Positions 1 to 7,136 of a stretch of 9,825 nt of DNA are shown here, piece by piece. A program made the position numbers and the translations under genes. The stretch spans positions 1 to 9,825 of the forward strand of contig JAQBYL010000135.1 in the NCBI GenBank assembly GCA_027622495.1. Reading direction: 5' to 3'. The notes beneath the pieces were generated by a model. The model saw only the letters and a program-made list of their open reading frames with translations, did no database searches and was not told the origin of the DNA. How positions within the stretch are numbered: position 1 is the first letter of the stretch; every line of letters starts with the position of its first letter. This DNA is from Pseudomonadota bacterium (GTDB taxonomy: Bacteria > Pseudomonadota > Gammaproteobacteria > Pseudomonadales > Azotimanducaceae).

Positions 1-39
1 AGATCTGTGATAGATCCACTACACAAGTGACGTCCCAGT

Positions 40-525
40 TTGGCCGGTTACGCACTAAAAGCCATCGTCGCGCGTCATTCAGACGGCGTTCTTCTCAATG
101 ACGGGAGCCTCGACCGGGCTGCATTGCGCGAACTGGTTTTTGCTGACCCCGATGAACGCCGTTGGCTCGAGGGGTTGATCAACCCACTGATCGGGCGGCA
201 CCTTAACCAGGCCCTCAATGATGCCCGCTCACCCTACGCGATCCTGGTGAACCCTGTGCTGATCGAAACCGGGCACTACCGGGTGTGTTCACGCGTGCTG
301 GTGGTTGATGTACCGGAAGCCGTGCAGATCGAACGGACCATGATCCGCGATCAGAATTCTGAAGACCAGGTCAAAGCCATTCTCAACGCTCAGGCAGATC
401 GTGAAGACCGGCTGGCTAAAGCTCAGGACGTGATTGTGAACGACGGGAGCCTTGCAGACCTTGATGCGCAGGTTCATGCATTACATGAAAAATATCTGCA
501 GCTGGCACAAAGCGCCTCGACCTGA
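40..525 (+). CDS. coaE: Dephospho-CoA kinase, 3' part (5' end missing or disrupted)
   Basis: CoaE phosphorylates the ribose 3'-OH of dephospho-CoA with ATP, the last step of coenzyme A synthesis in the cytoplasm. The visible 161 residues match the family from about residue 44 of a roughly 205-residue protein: GYALKAIV, then SLDRAALRELVFADPDERRWL, an NPLI segment where the family normally has HPLI, NPVLIE, RVLVVDV, the lid stretch RTMIRDQNSEDQVKAIL, QADREDRLAKAQDVIVNDG and a C-terminal LHEKYLQLA. The ATP-binding P-loop (GGIGSGKST) is not in the window. The TTG at 40 is only the first possible start after an in-frame TGA at 28-30 and is not a believable true start. The same frame before that stop reads SVID, which resembles the family's VIDAD motif, so the gene probably began upstream and the first 40 bases carry errors or a lesion. 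It converges on yacG with a 14-base gap. The family call is secure; intactness is not. Confidence 0.88.
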   Translation: MAGYALKAIVARHSDGVLLNDGSLDRAALRELVFADPDERRWLEGLINPLIGRHLNQALNDARSPYAILVNPVLIETGHYRVCSRVLVVDVPEAVQIERTMIRDQNSEDQVKAILNAQADREDRLAKAQDVIVNDGSLADLDAQVHALHEKYLQLAQSAST

Positions 526-531
526 CGAGGC
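514..531. terminator. Hairpin at the coaE/yacG convergent junction
   Basis: GCCTCG (514-519) and CGAGGC (526-531) form a perfect 6-bp stem around a 6-base loop that contains the coaE stop codon. It lies between two convergent genes, where a shared terminator would be expected. No real T-tract follows on either strand; on the minus strand the next bases are GCTTTG. Intrinsic termination is therefore only a possibility. Confidence 0.3.
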
Positions 532-539
532 ACTTCAGA

Positions 540-743
540 TCAGTCAGAGGGTTCGTCCTCTTCGCTGAACTGTTCGCCAGCGTCTGGATCGACAGGAAGT
601 CGATGCTGCTCGTTGGCCCACGAGCCGAAATCCATCATTTTGCAGCGTTCTGAACAGAACGGCCGCGACGGGTTCCCGGTAGACCACTTGACAGCCTTAC
701 CACACTCAGGGCAGGCGATTATTCGTGCACTCGGCTCACTCAA
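540..743 (-). CDS. yacG: DNA gyrase inhibitor YacG (zinc-binding)
   Basis: A 67-residue protein of the YacG family, small cytoplasmic zinc proteins that bind the GyrB subunit and inhibit gyrase in E. coli. The zinc knuckle is complete: C11-P-E-C14 and C30-S-E-R-C34, followed by the family signature KMMDFGSWANEQHRLP. The tail is acidic (EQFSEEDEPSD), as in E. coli YacG (65 residues). The start is TTG at 743-741; no ATG or GTG is available in frame, and this TTG overlaps the argJ stop as TTGA, so translation is probably coupled to argJ. No clear Shine-Dalgarno site precedes it. It is the last gene of the secA-argJ-yacG run and faces coaE. In E. coli yacG lies on the same strand as coaE, so the arrangement here differs. 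Confidence 0.93.
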   Translation of the reverse strand: MSEPSARIIACPECGKAVKWSTGNPSRPFCSERCKMMDFGSWANEQHRLPVDPDAGEQFSEEDEPSD

Positions 744-1963
744 CTGCGGTACTCGGCGTTAATGCGGACGTACTCGTAGCTGAGATCAGCAGTCCACACA
801 GTCTCTTCATACTCGCCTCGACCCAGATCGATATGAACAACAAATTCATCTTGAGCCATCACCCGCGCCGCATTCTCTTCAACATACTCAGCTGCAATCT
901 GGCCACCCCTGGCGATGCAGACTGCATCCAGATGAACCGACACCCGGTTTGTATCGAGGTCGGGTATGCCAGAGCGACCGATGGCCATGCAGAACCTTCC
1001 CCAGTTTGGATCGCCTGCAAATATGGCGGTCTTGACCAGCGGTGATTCGGCTACGGTGTAGGCTACATTCAGTGCTTCCCGCGCACTCTGCGCGCCACTG
1101 ACCCGCACCGTTACGAACTTGGTTGCCCCTTCTGCGTCGCGGATGATGCGCTGGGCAAGTTCGAGCGCAACCCCGGTCATGGCTGTTTCGAGCAACTGGC
1201 CTTCTGCAGAATCCAGATCAGTGATCGCCACATCGGCGGCACCTGTGGCACAAATTACAAACGAATCATTTGTTGAGGTATCACCGTCAACGGTGACCCG
1301 GTTGAATGACTTGTCGGCGACGCGTTTAGCAAGGCGTTGAAGGCAGCTGTCTGAGACCGCGGCATCACAGCCGATATAGGCGAGCATGGTAGCCATGTCG
1401 GGTTTGATCATGCCAGCACCTTTGCAGATACCGGTAATGGTCACCTCAACCCCGTTGATCTCAACAGTTCTGCTCAGTGCTTTGGGTCCGGTGTCGGTCG
1501 TCATGATGGCAAGCGCTGCGTCTTCCCACCCTTCTGGCTTCGCCTTCGCAGCTGCCTCGGCGACTGCCGGATTCATGCGTTCAACCGGCAGACGCTGGCC
1601 GATGACACCCGTGGAAAATGGCAGAACTTGCGCGCCGCTGAAACCATCATTGGTCGCCATGGCAACCTGATCGCATATGAGGCCCGCGTCCACCCGTCCT
1701 GGTTCGCCGGTTGCTGCGTTGGCGTTACCTGAATTGATAACAAGCGCTCTAACGCCACCGGCTGCAAGCACCTGCCTGCAGATCTGGACCGGTGCTGCTG
1801 CAAAACTGCTCCTGGTGAACACCCCTGCAACGGTTGTGCCTTCGTCGAGCAGTATCACTGTGACGTCGTTTCGTACTTTCTGCTTGATCCCGGCACAGGC
1901 ACTGCCAAGACGCATGCCTTTCACCGGCACAAGCTCACCCATCGGTGGAAGATTAACGGCCAT
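740..1963 (-). CDS. argJ: Bifunctional glutamate N-acetyltransferase / ornithine acetyltransferase ArgJ
   Basis: ArgJ moves the acetyl group from N-acetylornithine to glutamate, recycling it in arginine synthesis; bifunctional members also acetylate glutamate from acetyl-CoA. The 407-residue length is normal. The self-cleavage site is visible as KGAGMIKPDMATML (181-194), with Thr192 the expected N-terminal nucleophile of the beta chain after cleavage between Ala191 and Thr192. Other family blocks are VINSGNANAATG (75-86), STGVIG (117-122), FNRVTVDGDTSTND (220-233), FAGDPNWGR (315-323) and the C-terminal YVRINAEY. The ATG at 1963-1961 follows the secA stop TGA with no gap, and a GGGAAGG Shine-Dalgarno site lies 8 bases upstream inside the end of secA, so the two genes are almost certainly one transcript. 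Whether the enzyme is mono- or bifunctional cannot be read from the sequence. Confidence 0.96.
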   Translation of the reverse strand: MAVNLPPMGELVPVKGMRLGSACAGIKQKVRNDVTVILLDEGTTVAGVFTRSSFAAAPVQICRQVLAAGGVRALVINSGNANAATGEPGRVDAGLICDQVAMATNDGFSGAQVLPFSTGVIGQRLPVERMNPAVAEAAAKAKPEGWEDAALAIMTTDTGPKALSRTVEINGVEVTITGICKGAGMIKPDMATMLAYIGCDAAVSDSCLQRLAKRVADKSFNRVTVDGDTSTNDSFVICATGAADVAITDLDSAEGQLLETAMTGVALELAQRIIRDAEGATKFVTVRVSGAQSAREALNVAYTVAESPLVKTAIFAGDPNWGRFCMAIGRSGIPDLDTNRVSVHLDAVCIARGGQIAAEYVEENAARVMAQDEFVVHIDLGRGEYEETVWTADLSYEYVRINAEYRS

Positions 1964-4729
1964 TCAAGCTGCCTTCCCGTGGCAATGTTTGTATTTTTTA
2001 CCGGATCCGCACGGGCACTCTTCGTTGCGCCCGATCTTACGGTCCTCACGTACAAAGGTTTCGCCTTTGCCGTTGGGTGCTGGCGGTTCATCGGCAGGTG
2101 TTGTTGAGCCGAGCGCTGATGTCTCCGCATGTGTATAGCGCATTCGGGCCAATGCTTCTTCCCGGCGCTTGCGCTCGGCTTCTTCAACCGCTTCTGGTGT
2201 TTCGATCTGCACGCGGCAGAGCATCCGGACCACGTCACGCTTTATGTTGTACAGCAGTTCCTGAAACAGCTCGAACGATTCACGTTTGTACTCCTGTTTC
2301 GGCTGTTTCTGAGCATATGCCCTGAGCTGGATACCCTGTCGCAGATAATCCATCATCGCCAGATGCTCTTTCCAGCGCTGGTCGAGAATCTGAAGCATCA
2401 GTTGCTTCTCAACCAGGCGCATGTCCACACCGTGCGATGCCCAGAGTTGCTCCTTTGCGAGATAGGCCGCATCGACTGTCTCGAGGATTTTCTTTGAAAG
2501 ACTCTCCTCATTGAGACTGTCGTCTTCGTCCAACCAGTTCCGTACCGGTTGCGGGCTTGCAAATTCGGTGACCAGACCCTGCTCCAGGCCTTCGATATCC
2601 CACTGCTCTTCAATACTCTGTGGCGGGATGTACTCGCTGATCACGTCGTAGACCACTTCTTCGCGTAACCCTTCGATCATCTCAGAGATGTCATCGCTTG
2701 CCATCAGATCGCGGCGTTGCTGGTAGATCACGCGGCGTTGATCGTTTGAAACATCATCGTATTCAAGCAGGTTCTTGCGGATGTCAAAGTTGTGGCCTTC
2801 GACTTTTCGTTGGGCCTTTTCAATGGCGTTGTTGACCATCCGGTGCTCGATCGCTTCGCCAGCTTCAAGCCCGATTGACGTCATGATCCGACGGACGCGT
2901 TCGTTAGCAAAAATGCGCATCAGATTGTCTTCCATCGACAGATAGAAGCGGCTTGATCCAGGATCACCCTGACGACCGGATCGACCGCGCAACTGGTTGT
3001 CGATGCGTCTCGATTCGTGCCGTTCCGTGCCGATGATGTGCAGACCACCGGCAGCGATCACCTGATCGTGACGCTGCTGCCAGGCAGTCTTCGCAGTTTC
3101 TGGATCCGCAGCGCTCGCAGCTTCGAGCCCTGCCACTTCAGCCTCCCAGTTGCCACCGAGCACAATGTCGGTGCCTCGACCGGCCATGTTGGTCGCAATG
3201 GTCACCACCCCGGGGGCACCGGCCTGAGCGATGATCTCTGCCTCGCGCTCATGTTGCTTGGCGTTCAGAACGCTGTGTTTGATGCCACGTTTGTCGAGTT
3301 CCCCCGACAGCAGTTCCGAAGACTCAATTGACGCCGTACCGACCAGCACCGGCTGGCCACGTTTCATGCAGTCGTTGATGTCTTCGACTATCGCGTCATA
3401 CTTTTCGCCGATGGTCAGATAAACCAGATCGTTATGGTCCTTCCGGATCATCGGTTTATGCGTGGGGATCACCATCACATCCAGATTGTAGATCTGTTTG
3501 AACTCAAAGGCTTCCGTGTCTGCAGTACCCGTCATCCCGGCTAACTTGTCGTACAGGCGAAAGTAATTCTGGAATGTGGTTGATGCCAGAGTCTGGCTTT
3601 CGTTCTGAATGGCGACACGTTCTTTTGCTTCGACCGCCTGATGTATGCCCTCGGACCACCGCCGACCTGGCATTGCCCGACCGGTATGTTCATCAACGAT
3701 GACGATCTCACCGTCTGCAACCATGTAGTCCACATCTTTCTTAAACAGCGCGTGGGCTTTGAGAGCCGCATGCACATGGTGTAGAAGGTTCAAATTTTTT
3801 GCTGAATAGAGACTGTCGCCTTCCTGCAGCAGACCCAGCTTAACCAGCTGCTCCTCAACCAGAGCGTGACCACGCTCGGTCATTTCAACCTGGCGGTTCT
3901 TTTCGTCAATGATGAAATCGCCGAGCTCTTCTTCCGGCAGTTCTGCCTGCACATCGAGCTTGGACGCCTGCTCTACATACACCTGGCGCTTGAGTTTTGG
4001 CGCCAGCTTATTGATCTGTTTGTACAGTTCGGTGTTTTCTTCGGCGGGGCCGGAGATGATCAGCGGTGTGCGCGCCTCATCCACCAGGATCGAATCTACC
4101 TCGTCGATGATCGCGTAGTTGAGCTCACGCTGAAATTTGTCTTCCAGCGTGAACGCCATGTTGTCGCGCAGGTAGTCAAAACCAAACTCATTATTGGTGC
4201 CGTAAGTGATGTCGGCCCGGTAGGCTGACCGCTTTGTGATCGGATCCTGACCCGACTGCACAACGCCGACACTTAAACCCAGAGCAGTGTAGATGGGTCC
4301 CATCCAACCGGCGTCACGCCGGGCGAGATAGTCGTTGACCGTGACCACATGCACACCTTTGCCCGGTATCGCATTCAGGTAAGCGGCCAGGGTCGCGACC
4401 AGAGTCTTACCTTCGCCGGTACGCATCTCGCTGATGCGACCTTCGTGGAGCGTTATTCCGCCGACCATCTGCATATCAAAATGGCGCATATTTTTGACCC
4501 GCACAGAGGCTTCACGCACGGCCGCAAATGCTTCCGGCAGTAATTGATCGAGGCTTTCGCCACCGGTAAAGCGCTCGCGGAGCTTGTCGGTAAATGCCTT
4601 CAGCTCTTCATCGCTTAAGGCCTGAAAAGATTCTTCGTGACCATTGATCCAGGTCACAACCTTTTCCATACGTTTGATTTCCCGGCTGTTCTTAGTGCCG
4701 AAGACGCTTCTAAGGAGATTTCCGAGCAT
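1964..4729 (-). CDS. secA: Preprotein translocase ATPase SecA
   Basis: SecA is the ATPase motor that pushes unfolded preproteins through SecYEG in the inner membrane. The 921 residues cover the whole family layout: N-terminal MLGNLLRSVFG; Walker A MRTGEGKT (102-109, Lys108); Walker B region IIDEVDSILVDEARTP (207-222); the preprotein cross-linking domain from about 227 to 372; NBD2 with LAGMTGTADTE (396-406), NMAGRGTD (514-521) and QLRGRSGRQGDPG (579-591); then the helical scaffold and wing regions. A flexible linker (about 845-895) leads to the zinc-binding tail, Cys905, Cys907, Cys916 and His917, which in E. coli contacts SecB. The ATG at 4729 matches the usual MLxxLL start, although no purine-rich Shine-Dalgarno site precedes it. 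There is no secM-like ORF upstream, so the SecM arrest control known from E. coli is absent here. It is followed directly by argJ. Confidence 0.98.
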   Translation of the reverse strand: MLGNLLRSVFGTKNSREIKRMEKVVTWINGHEESFQALSDEELKAFTDKLRERFTGGESLDQLLPEAFAAVREASVRVKNMRHFDMQMVGGITLHEGRISEMRTGEGKTLVATLAAYLNAIPGKGVHVVTVNDYLARRDAGWMGPIYTALGLSVGVVQSGQDPITKRSAYRADITYGTNNEFGFDYLRDNMAFTLEDKFQRELNYAIIDEVDSILVDEARTPLIISGPAEENTELYKQINKLAPKLKRQVYVEQASKLDVQAELPEEELGDFIIDEKNRQVEMTERGHALVEEQLVKLGLLQEGDSLYSAKNLNLLHHVHAALKAHALFKKDVDYMVADGEIVIVDEHTGRAMPGRRWSEGIHQAVEAKERVAIQNESQTLASTTFQNYFRLYDKLAGMTGTADTEAFEFKQIYNLDVMVIPTHKPMIRKDHNDLVYLTIGEKYDAIVEDINDCMKRGQPVLVGTASIESSELLSGELDKRGIKHSVLNAKQHEREAEIIAQAGAPGVVTIATNMAGRGTDIVLGGNWEAEVAGLEAASAADPETAKTAWQQRHDQVIAAGGLHIIGTERHESRRIDNQLRGRSGRQGDPGSSRFYLSMEDNLMRIFANERVRRIMTSIGLEAGEAIEHRMVNNAIEKAQRKVEGHNFDIRKNLLEYDDVSNDQRRVIYQQRRDLMASDDISEMIEGLREEVVYDVISEYIPPQSIEEQWDIEGLEQGLVTEFASPQPVRNWLDEDDSLNEESLSKKILETVDAAYLAKEQLWASHGVDMRLVEKQLMLQILDQRWKEHLAMMDYLRQGIQLRAYAQKQPKQEYKRESFELFQELLYNIKRDVVRMLCRVQIETPEAVEEAERKRREEALARMRYTHAETSALGSTTPADEPPAPNGKGETFVREDRKIGRNEECPCGSGKKYKHCHGKAA
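1972..1978 (-). promoter_or_regulatory. Ribosome binding site of argJ inside the secA 3' end
   Basis: GGGAAGG sits 8 bases before the argJ ATG, within the codons for the final residues of SecA. It supports the ATG at 1963 as the start and suggests termination-reinitiation from secA into argJ. Confidence 0.65.
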
Positions 4730-4811
4730 GTGAGATGGGGATGTTGAAAAACCGCTACTTTACATTGAATGGAGCGCGACGACGGGAATTAATGCAGCAA
4801 ATAAACCATCA

Positions 4812-4831
4812 GACCCGGAAGAGACCAGGTC
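4812..4831 (-). terminator. Small hairpin just after the M23 peptidase gene
   Basis: On the minus strand, GACCTGG (4831-4825) pairs with CCGGGTC (4818-4812) around the loop TCTCTT, a 7-bp stem with one G-U pair that starts inside the stop codon. It is followed by TGATGGTTTATTT, an imperfect T-rich run. It could be a weak terminator or attenuator between the M23 gene and secA. The rest of the 100-base gap (4730-4829) shows no promoter I would defend. Confidence 0.35.
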
Positions 4832-5747
4832 AACTGCGGCGGGCGATATAGCGGGCCGGATCGATCTGCCTGCCGTCCTTTAGTACCTCGAAATGCACGT
4901 GGGGTCCGGTTGATCTGCCGGAACTGCCCATCAGGCCGATGGTCTGACCCTTTCGAACTATTTCGCCAGTGCGCACCAGCAATTCGGAGTGATGACCGTA
5001 ACGGGTCACGTAGCCCTGGCCATGATTCAGCTCAATCATGTTGCCATAGCCGGTCCGTTCCCCGGCGAAGACGACCACGCCACTGGCGATCGCCATCACA
5101 TCAGAACCTTCCCGCCCGGCAAAATCGACACCCAGATGCCAGGCCAGCTTGCCATTGATCGGATCTACCCGACGTCCGAACGGAGAAGACATCCAGCCCC
5201 AGCTGACCGGCCGGCCAGACAGCAGCACCTGTTCATTGAAATCGTCGTCGGAAAGCAGGCGGTCAAGAATCTCCAGTTCCCGTTCACGCACTTCGAGGGT
5301 TTGAGACAAAGTCTGCACCTGCGCTCGAAGATCGGGCCAGTCCGGCAGACTCATCTGCTCCTGAGCATTCAGCGGACCACCCTGTGGACTTGGTGTATTG
5401 AAGCTGAACTCACCGGGATCCAGATCAGCAACTTCGGTGACCCGCGCACCCAGCGCCTCCATTCTCCAGAGCCTGGCCTGCATCTGAGCCAACTGGCGAC
5501 CAACTGCCGCGGTTTCAGCAAGGGTGTCGTTTTCGATTGCCAGTGCCAGTTGGTCCTGTTCGACCAGCTGCTGTTTCCACTGTGCGACGACAGCGGCAGT
5601 CACGCGCTCGTCTGTAACATAGCCGTAACCGAATACGCCGCCTGCTGCCAATGCGACGATTCCAGCCAGAAGACCACTGATGGCAATTCGGCGGCTCAGC
5701 CGCCAGACCACTGATGCCCCTTTGTCACGTACGAATATGATCTTCAC
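4830..5747 (-). CDS. M23 family (LytM-type) peptidoglycan peptidase, membrane-anchored
   Basis: A 305-residue envelope protein. A short basic N-terminus (MKIIFVRDKG) precedes one transmembrane segment at about 21-43, so the rest should lie in the periplasm. Residues about 58-100 and 138-165 are rich in Gln, Glu and Leu and look like coiled coil. The C-terminal M23 domain (about 180-300) has a complete zinc site: His204 and Asp208 in HLGVDFA, and His283 and His285 in GPHVHFE, with His252 in RYGHH as the usual active-site histidine. It should therefore be an active zinc endopeptidase for peptide cross-links, not one of the degenerate EnvC-like activators. In Pseudomonas an M23 gene sits in the same place between lpxC and secA. 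The start is GTG at 5747-5745; no upstream in-frame ATG exists and the ribosome site is weak. It diverges from dciA over 96 bases. Exact substrate and role in division are inference. Confidence 0.93.
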   Translation of the reverse strand: MKIIFVRDKGASVVWRLSRRIAISGLLAGIVALAAGGVFGYGYVTDERVTAAVVAQWKQQLVEQDQLALAIENDTLAETAAVGRQLAQMQARLWRMEALGARVTEVADLDPGEFSFNTPSPQGGPLNAQEQMSLPDWPDLRAQVQTLSQTLEVRERELEILDRLLSDDDFNEQVLLSGRPVSWGWMSSPFGRRVDPINGKLAWHLGVDFAGREGSDVMAIASGVVVFAGERTGYGNMIELNHGQGYVTRYGHHSELLVRTGEIVRKGQTIGLMGSSGRSTGPHVHFEVLKDGRQIDPARYIARRS

Positions 5748-5770
5748 AGCGACATTCGTTTGATTGATGA

Positions 5771-5798
5771 TTGTCTAATTGTTCCACTCTCTTATATA
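5771..5798 (+). promoter_or_regulatory. Candidate sigma-70 promoter of the dciA-like gene
   Basis: TTGTCT (5771-5776) and TATATA (5793-5798) are separated by 16 bases and lie 46 bases before the dciA ATG. A second reading uses TTGTTC (5779-5784) and TATAAG (5803-5808) with an 18-base spacer. The region is AT-rich compared with its surroundings. There is no experimental evidence for either. Confidence 0.4.
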
Positions 5799-5810
5799 AG
5801 CGTATAAGCG
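5791..5810. repeat. Palindrome and tandem 8-bp repeat in the divergent promoter region
   Basis: CTTATATAAG at 5791-5800 is a perfect 10-base palindrome. Overlapping it, TATAAGCG occurs twice in direct tandem at 5795-5802 and 5803-5810. It lies between the divergent M23 and dciA genes and overlaps the best -10 candidates in both directions. Confidence 0.7.
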
Positions 5811-5817
5811 GCCTCAA
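5791..5817 (-). promoter_or_regulatory. Candidate promoter of the M23 peptidase gene
   Basis: On the minus strand TTGAGG (5817-5812) is followed after 15 bases by TATAAG (5796-5791), or after 17 bases by TAAGAG (5794-5789). Because CTTATATAAG is self-complementary, the same bases can serve as a -10 element for both divergent genes. Spacing is not ideal, so confidence is low. Confidence 0.3.
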
Positions 5818-5843
5818 AGTATGTGGCGCCTGACCTTTAATTT

Positions 5844-6152
5844 ATGACCAATCGCAAAATTGTTGACATCCTGACTGACAATCCACGACGTCACTCGCCT
5901 CTGCAGCGTCTACTCCATCAAGCCGCCATCCAGGACGCATGGACCGCCGAATTACGCGTCCTGCTCCCAGATGCACTAAAAAACCGCTGCAAAGTGACGG
6001 AGGTCAGTCCCCGTACCATCACCATCCTCTGCACCGACGCGGCAACCGCAACCAAGTTGCGCTTTCTTGCATCCGATCTACGATCGCAGCTCGAACACCT
6101 TTCCCACTACCGAAACGCCGGTGAACTGCGCATTCGCGTCTCCGGCAATTAA
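5844..6152 (+). CDS. dciA: DUF721 protein, DciA-like replicative helicase operator
   Basis: A 102-residue cytoplasmic protein of the DUF721 family. Members studied as DciA interact with the replicative helicase DnaB in bacteria that lack a DnaC-type loader. The visible pattern fits: a basic N-terminal segment (NPRRHSPLQRLLHQA, 13-27), AWTAELRVLLPDALKNRCKV (32-51), a strand TITILC (58-63), DAATATKLRFL (65-75) and a final strand ELRIRVSG (94-101). The protein ends right after this KH-like domain, without the longer tail seen in some DciA proteins. It is alone on the plus strand, divergent from the M23 gene and convergent with lpxC, as DUF721 genes are at this locus in Pseudomonas. The ATG at 5844 has no good Shine-Dalgarno site. 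The family call is sound; the helicase role is by homology, and the symbol is given on that basis. Confidence 0.82.
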   Translation: MTNRKIVDILTDNPRRHSPLQRLLHQAAIQDAWTAELRVLLPDALKNRCKVTEVSPRTITILCTDAATATKLRFLASDLRSQLEHLSHYRNAGELRIRVSGN

Positions 6153-6221
6153 TTGTCGCACAACTTGATTTAGAAAATTTGAGACTTTCCGAGCAATTTT
6201 TCCGTCGCGCAGGCGCTCGGA

Positions 6222-7136
6222 TCAACCGGCTTGCGGTACCTTCAGCACGGCAAAGGCCAGCGGCGCCGGTTGCACGCCATCAAAGCTGACCAGCTCATAG
6301 GCACTGGCATCCGCCAGAACTTTGCGCACAAGCATGTTGTTGGTGTGGTGACCCGACTTGTAGCCGCTGAATGCGCCAATCATTGGATGGCCGAACAGAT
6401 AAAGATCGCCGATCGCATCGAGAATCTTGTGCTTTGCGAACTCATCTTCGAGCCGTAAGCCTTCATCGTTGAGAATTCTGTAATCATCAACCACTACAGA
6501 GTTCTCAAGGCTGCCACCCCGGGCCAGATCCATAGATCTGAGTTTTTCGTATTCTGTAAGAAAACCGAATGTTCTGGCACGGCTGACTTCTTTGATAAAC
6601 GAGGTTGTCGAGAATTCAACTGATGCCGCTTTGCAGTGTTTCTTGAAGACCGGATGGTCGTACATCAGAGTGTAGTCCAGCCGATATCCGTCGTAGGGAG
6701 TCAGTTCGGCGTGCGCATCGCCGTGGCTGACGCGGACGGGCTTTAAGATGCGGATGAACTGCTTTGGTGCCGATTGCTCTTCGACCCCCGCCGACTGCAG
6801 CAGAAACACGAATGGCGCTGCGCTGCCATCCATGATCGGCAGTTCCGGCGCGCTGACATCGACAAAAGCGTTATCAATACCCAGACCGGCAAACGCCGAC
6901 ATGAGGTGTTCGACTGTGGAGATCTCAACATCACCGCTGGCAAGCGAGGTTGCCATGGTGGTACTGCCGACATTCGTCGCACAGGCAGATATGGACACCG
7001 CCGGTTCAAGATCAGTGCGGACGAAGACGATCCCGGTATTCGCGGGTGCCGGGCGCAAAGTGAGATACACCTTTTCCCCGGTGTGCAAACCCATGCCGGT
7101 GGCACGAATTACATTCTTGAGTGTACGCTGGTTCAG
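6222..7136 (-). CDS. lpxC: UDP-3-O-acyl-N-acetylglucosamine deacetylase LpxC (non-canonical start)
   Basis: LpxC removes the acetyl group from UDP-3-O-acyl-GlcNAc, the committed step of lipid A synthesis, in the cytoplasm. With the CTG at 7136-7134 as start the protein has 304 residues, against about 303-305 in Pseudomonas and E. coli. The zinc site is complete: His77 in VEHLMSAF, and His236 and Asp240 in KHKILD. The catalytic residues are Glu76, Lys237 and the first His of GHHTNN (His263). The N-terminus NQRTLKNVIRATG aligns with the family start M-I-K-QRTLKN. The first in-frame ATG (7094-7092, MGLHTGEK) lies inside the conserved first strand and would delete it. Between the in-frame TAG at 7166-7164 and that ATG there is no ATG, GTG or TTG. 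CTG at 7136 is therefore my best guess; an indel is the alternative. It lies 321 bases downstream of ftsZ and converges with dciA. Confidence 0.95.
   Translation of the reverse strand: MNQRTLKNVIRATGMGLHTGEKVYLTLRPAPANTGIVFVRTDLEPAVSISACATNVGSTTMATSLASGDVEISTVEHLMSAFAGLGIDNAFVDVSAPELPIMDGSAAPFVFLLQSAGVEEQSAPKQFIRILKPVRVSHGDAHAELTPYDGYRLDYTLMYDHPVFKKHCKAASVEFSTTSFIKEVSRARTFGFLTEYEKLRSMDLARGGSLENSVVVDDYRILNDEGLRLEDEFAKHKILDAIGDLYLFGHPMIGAFSGYKSGHHTNNMLVRKVLADASAYELVSFDGVQPAPLAFAVLKVPQAG

Noticed and set aside
4989..5714. 241-residue open frame on the plus strand opposite the M23 gene
   Set aside because: The minus-strand gene has a transmembrane segment and a full zinc site; the plus-strand product shows no motif and is a shadow frame.
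6189..6220. Inverted repeat CCGAGC/GCTCGG between the convergent dciA and lpxC genes, considered as a terminator
   Set aside because: The loop is 20 bases, the stem only 6, and no T-tract follows on either strand.
7094..7094. ATG at 7094 as the lpxC start
   Set aside because: It would remove QRTLKNVIRATG, which is conserved in LpxC; the methionine stands where the family has Val in ATGVGLH.
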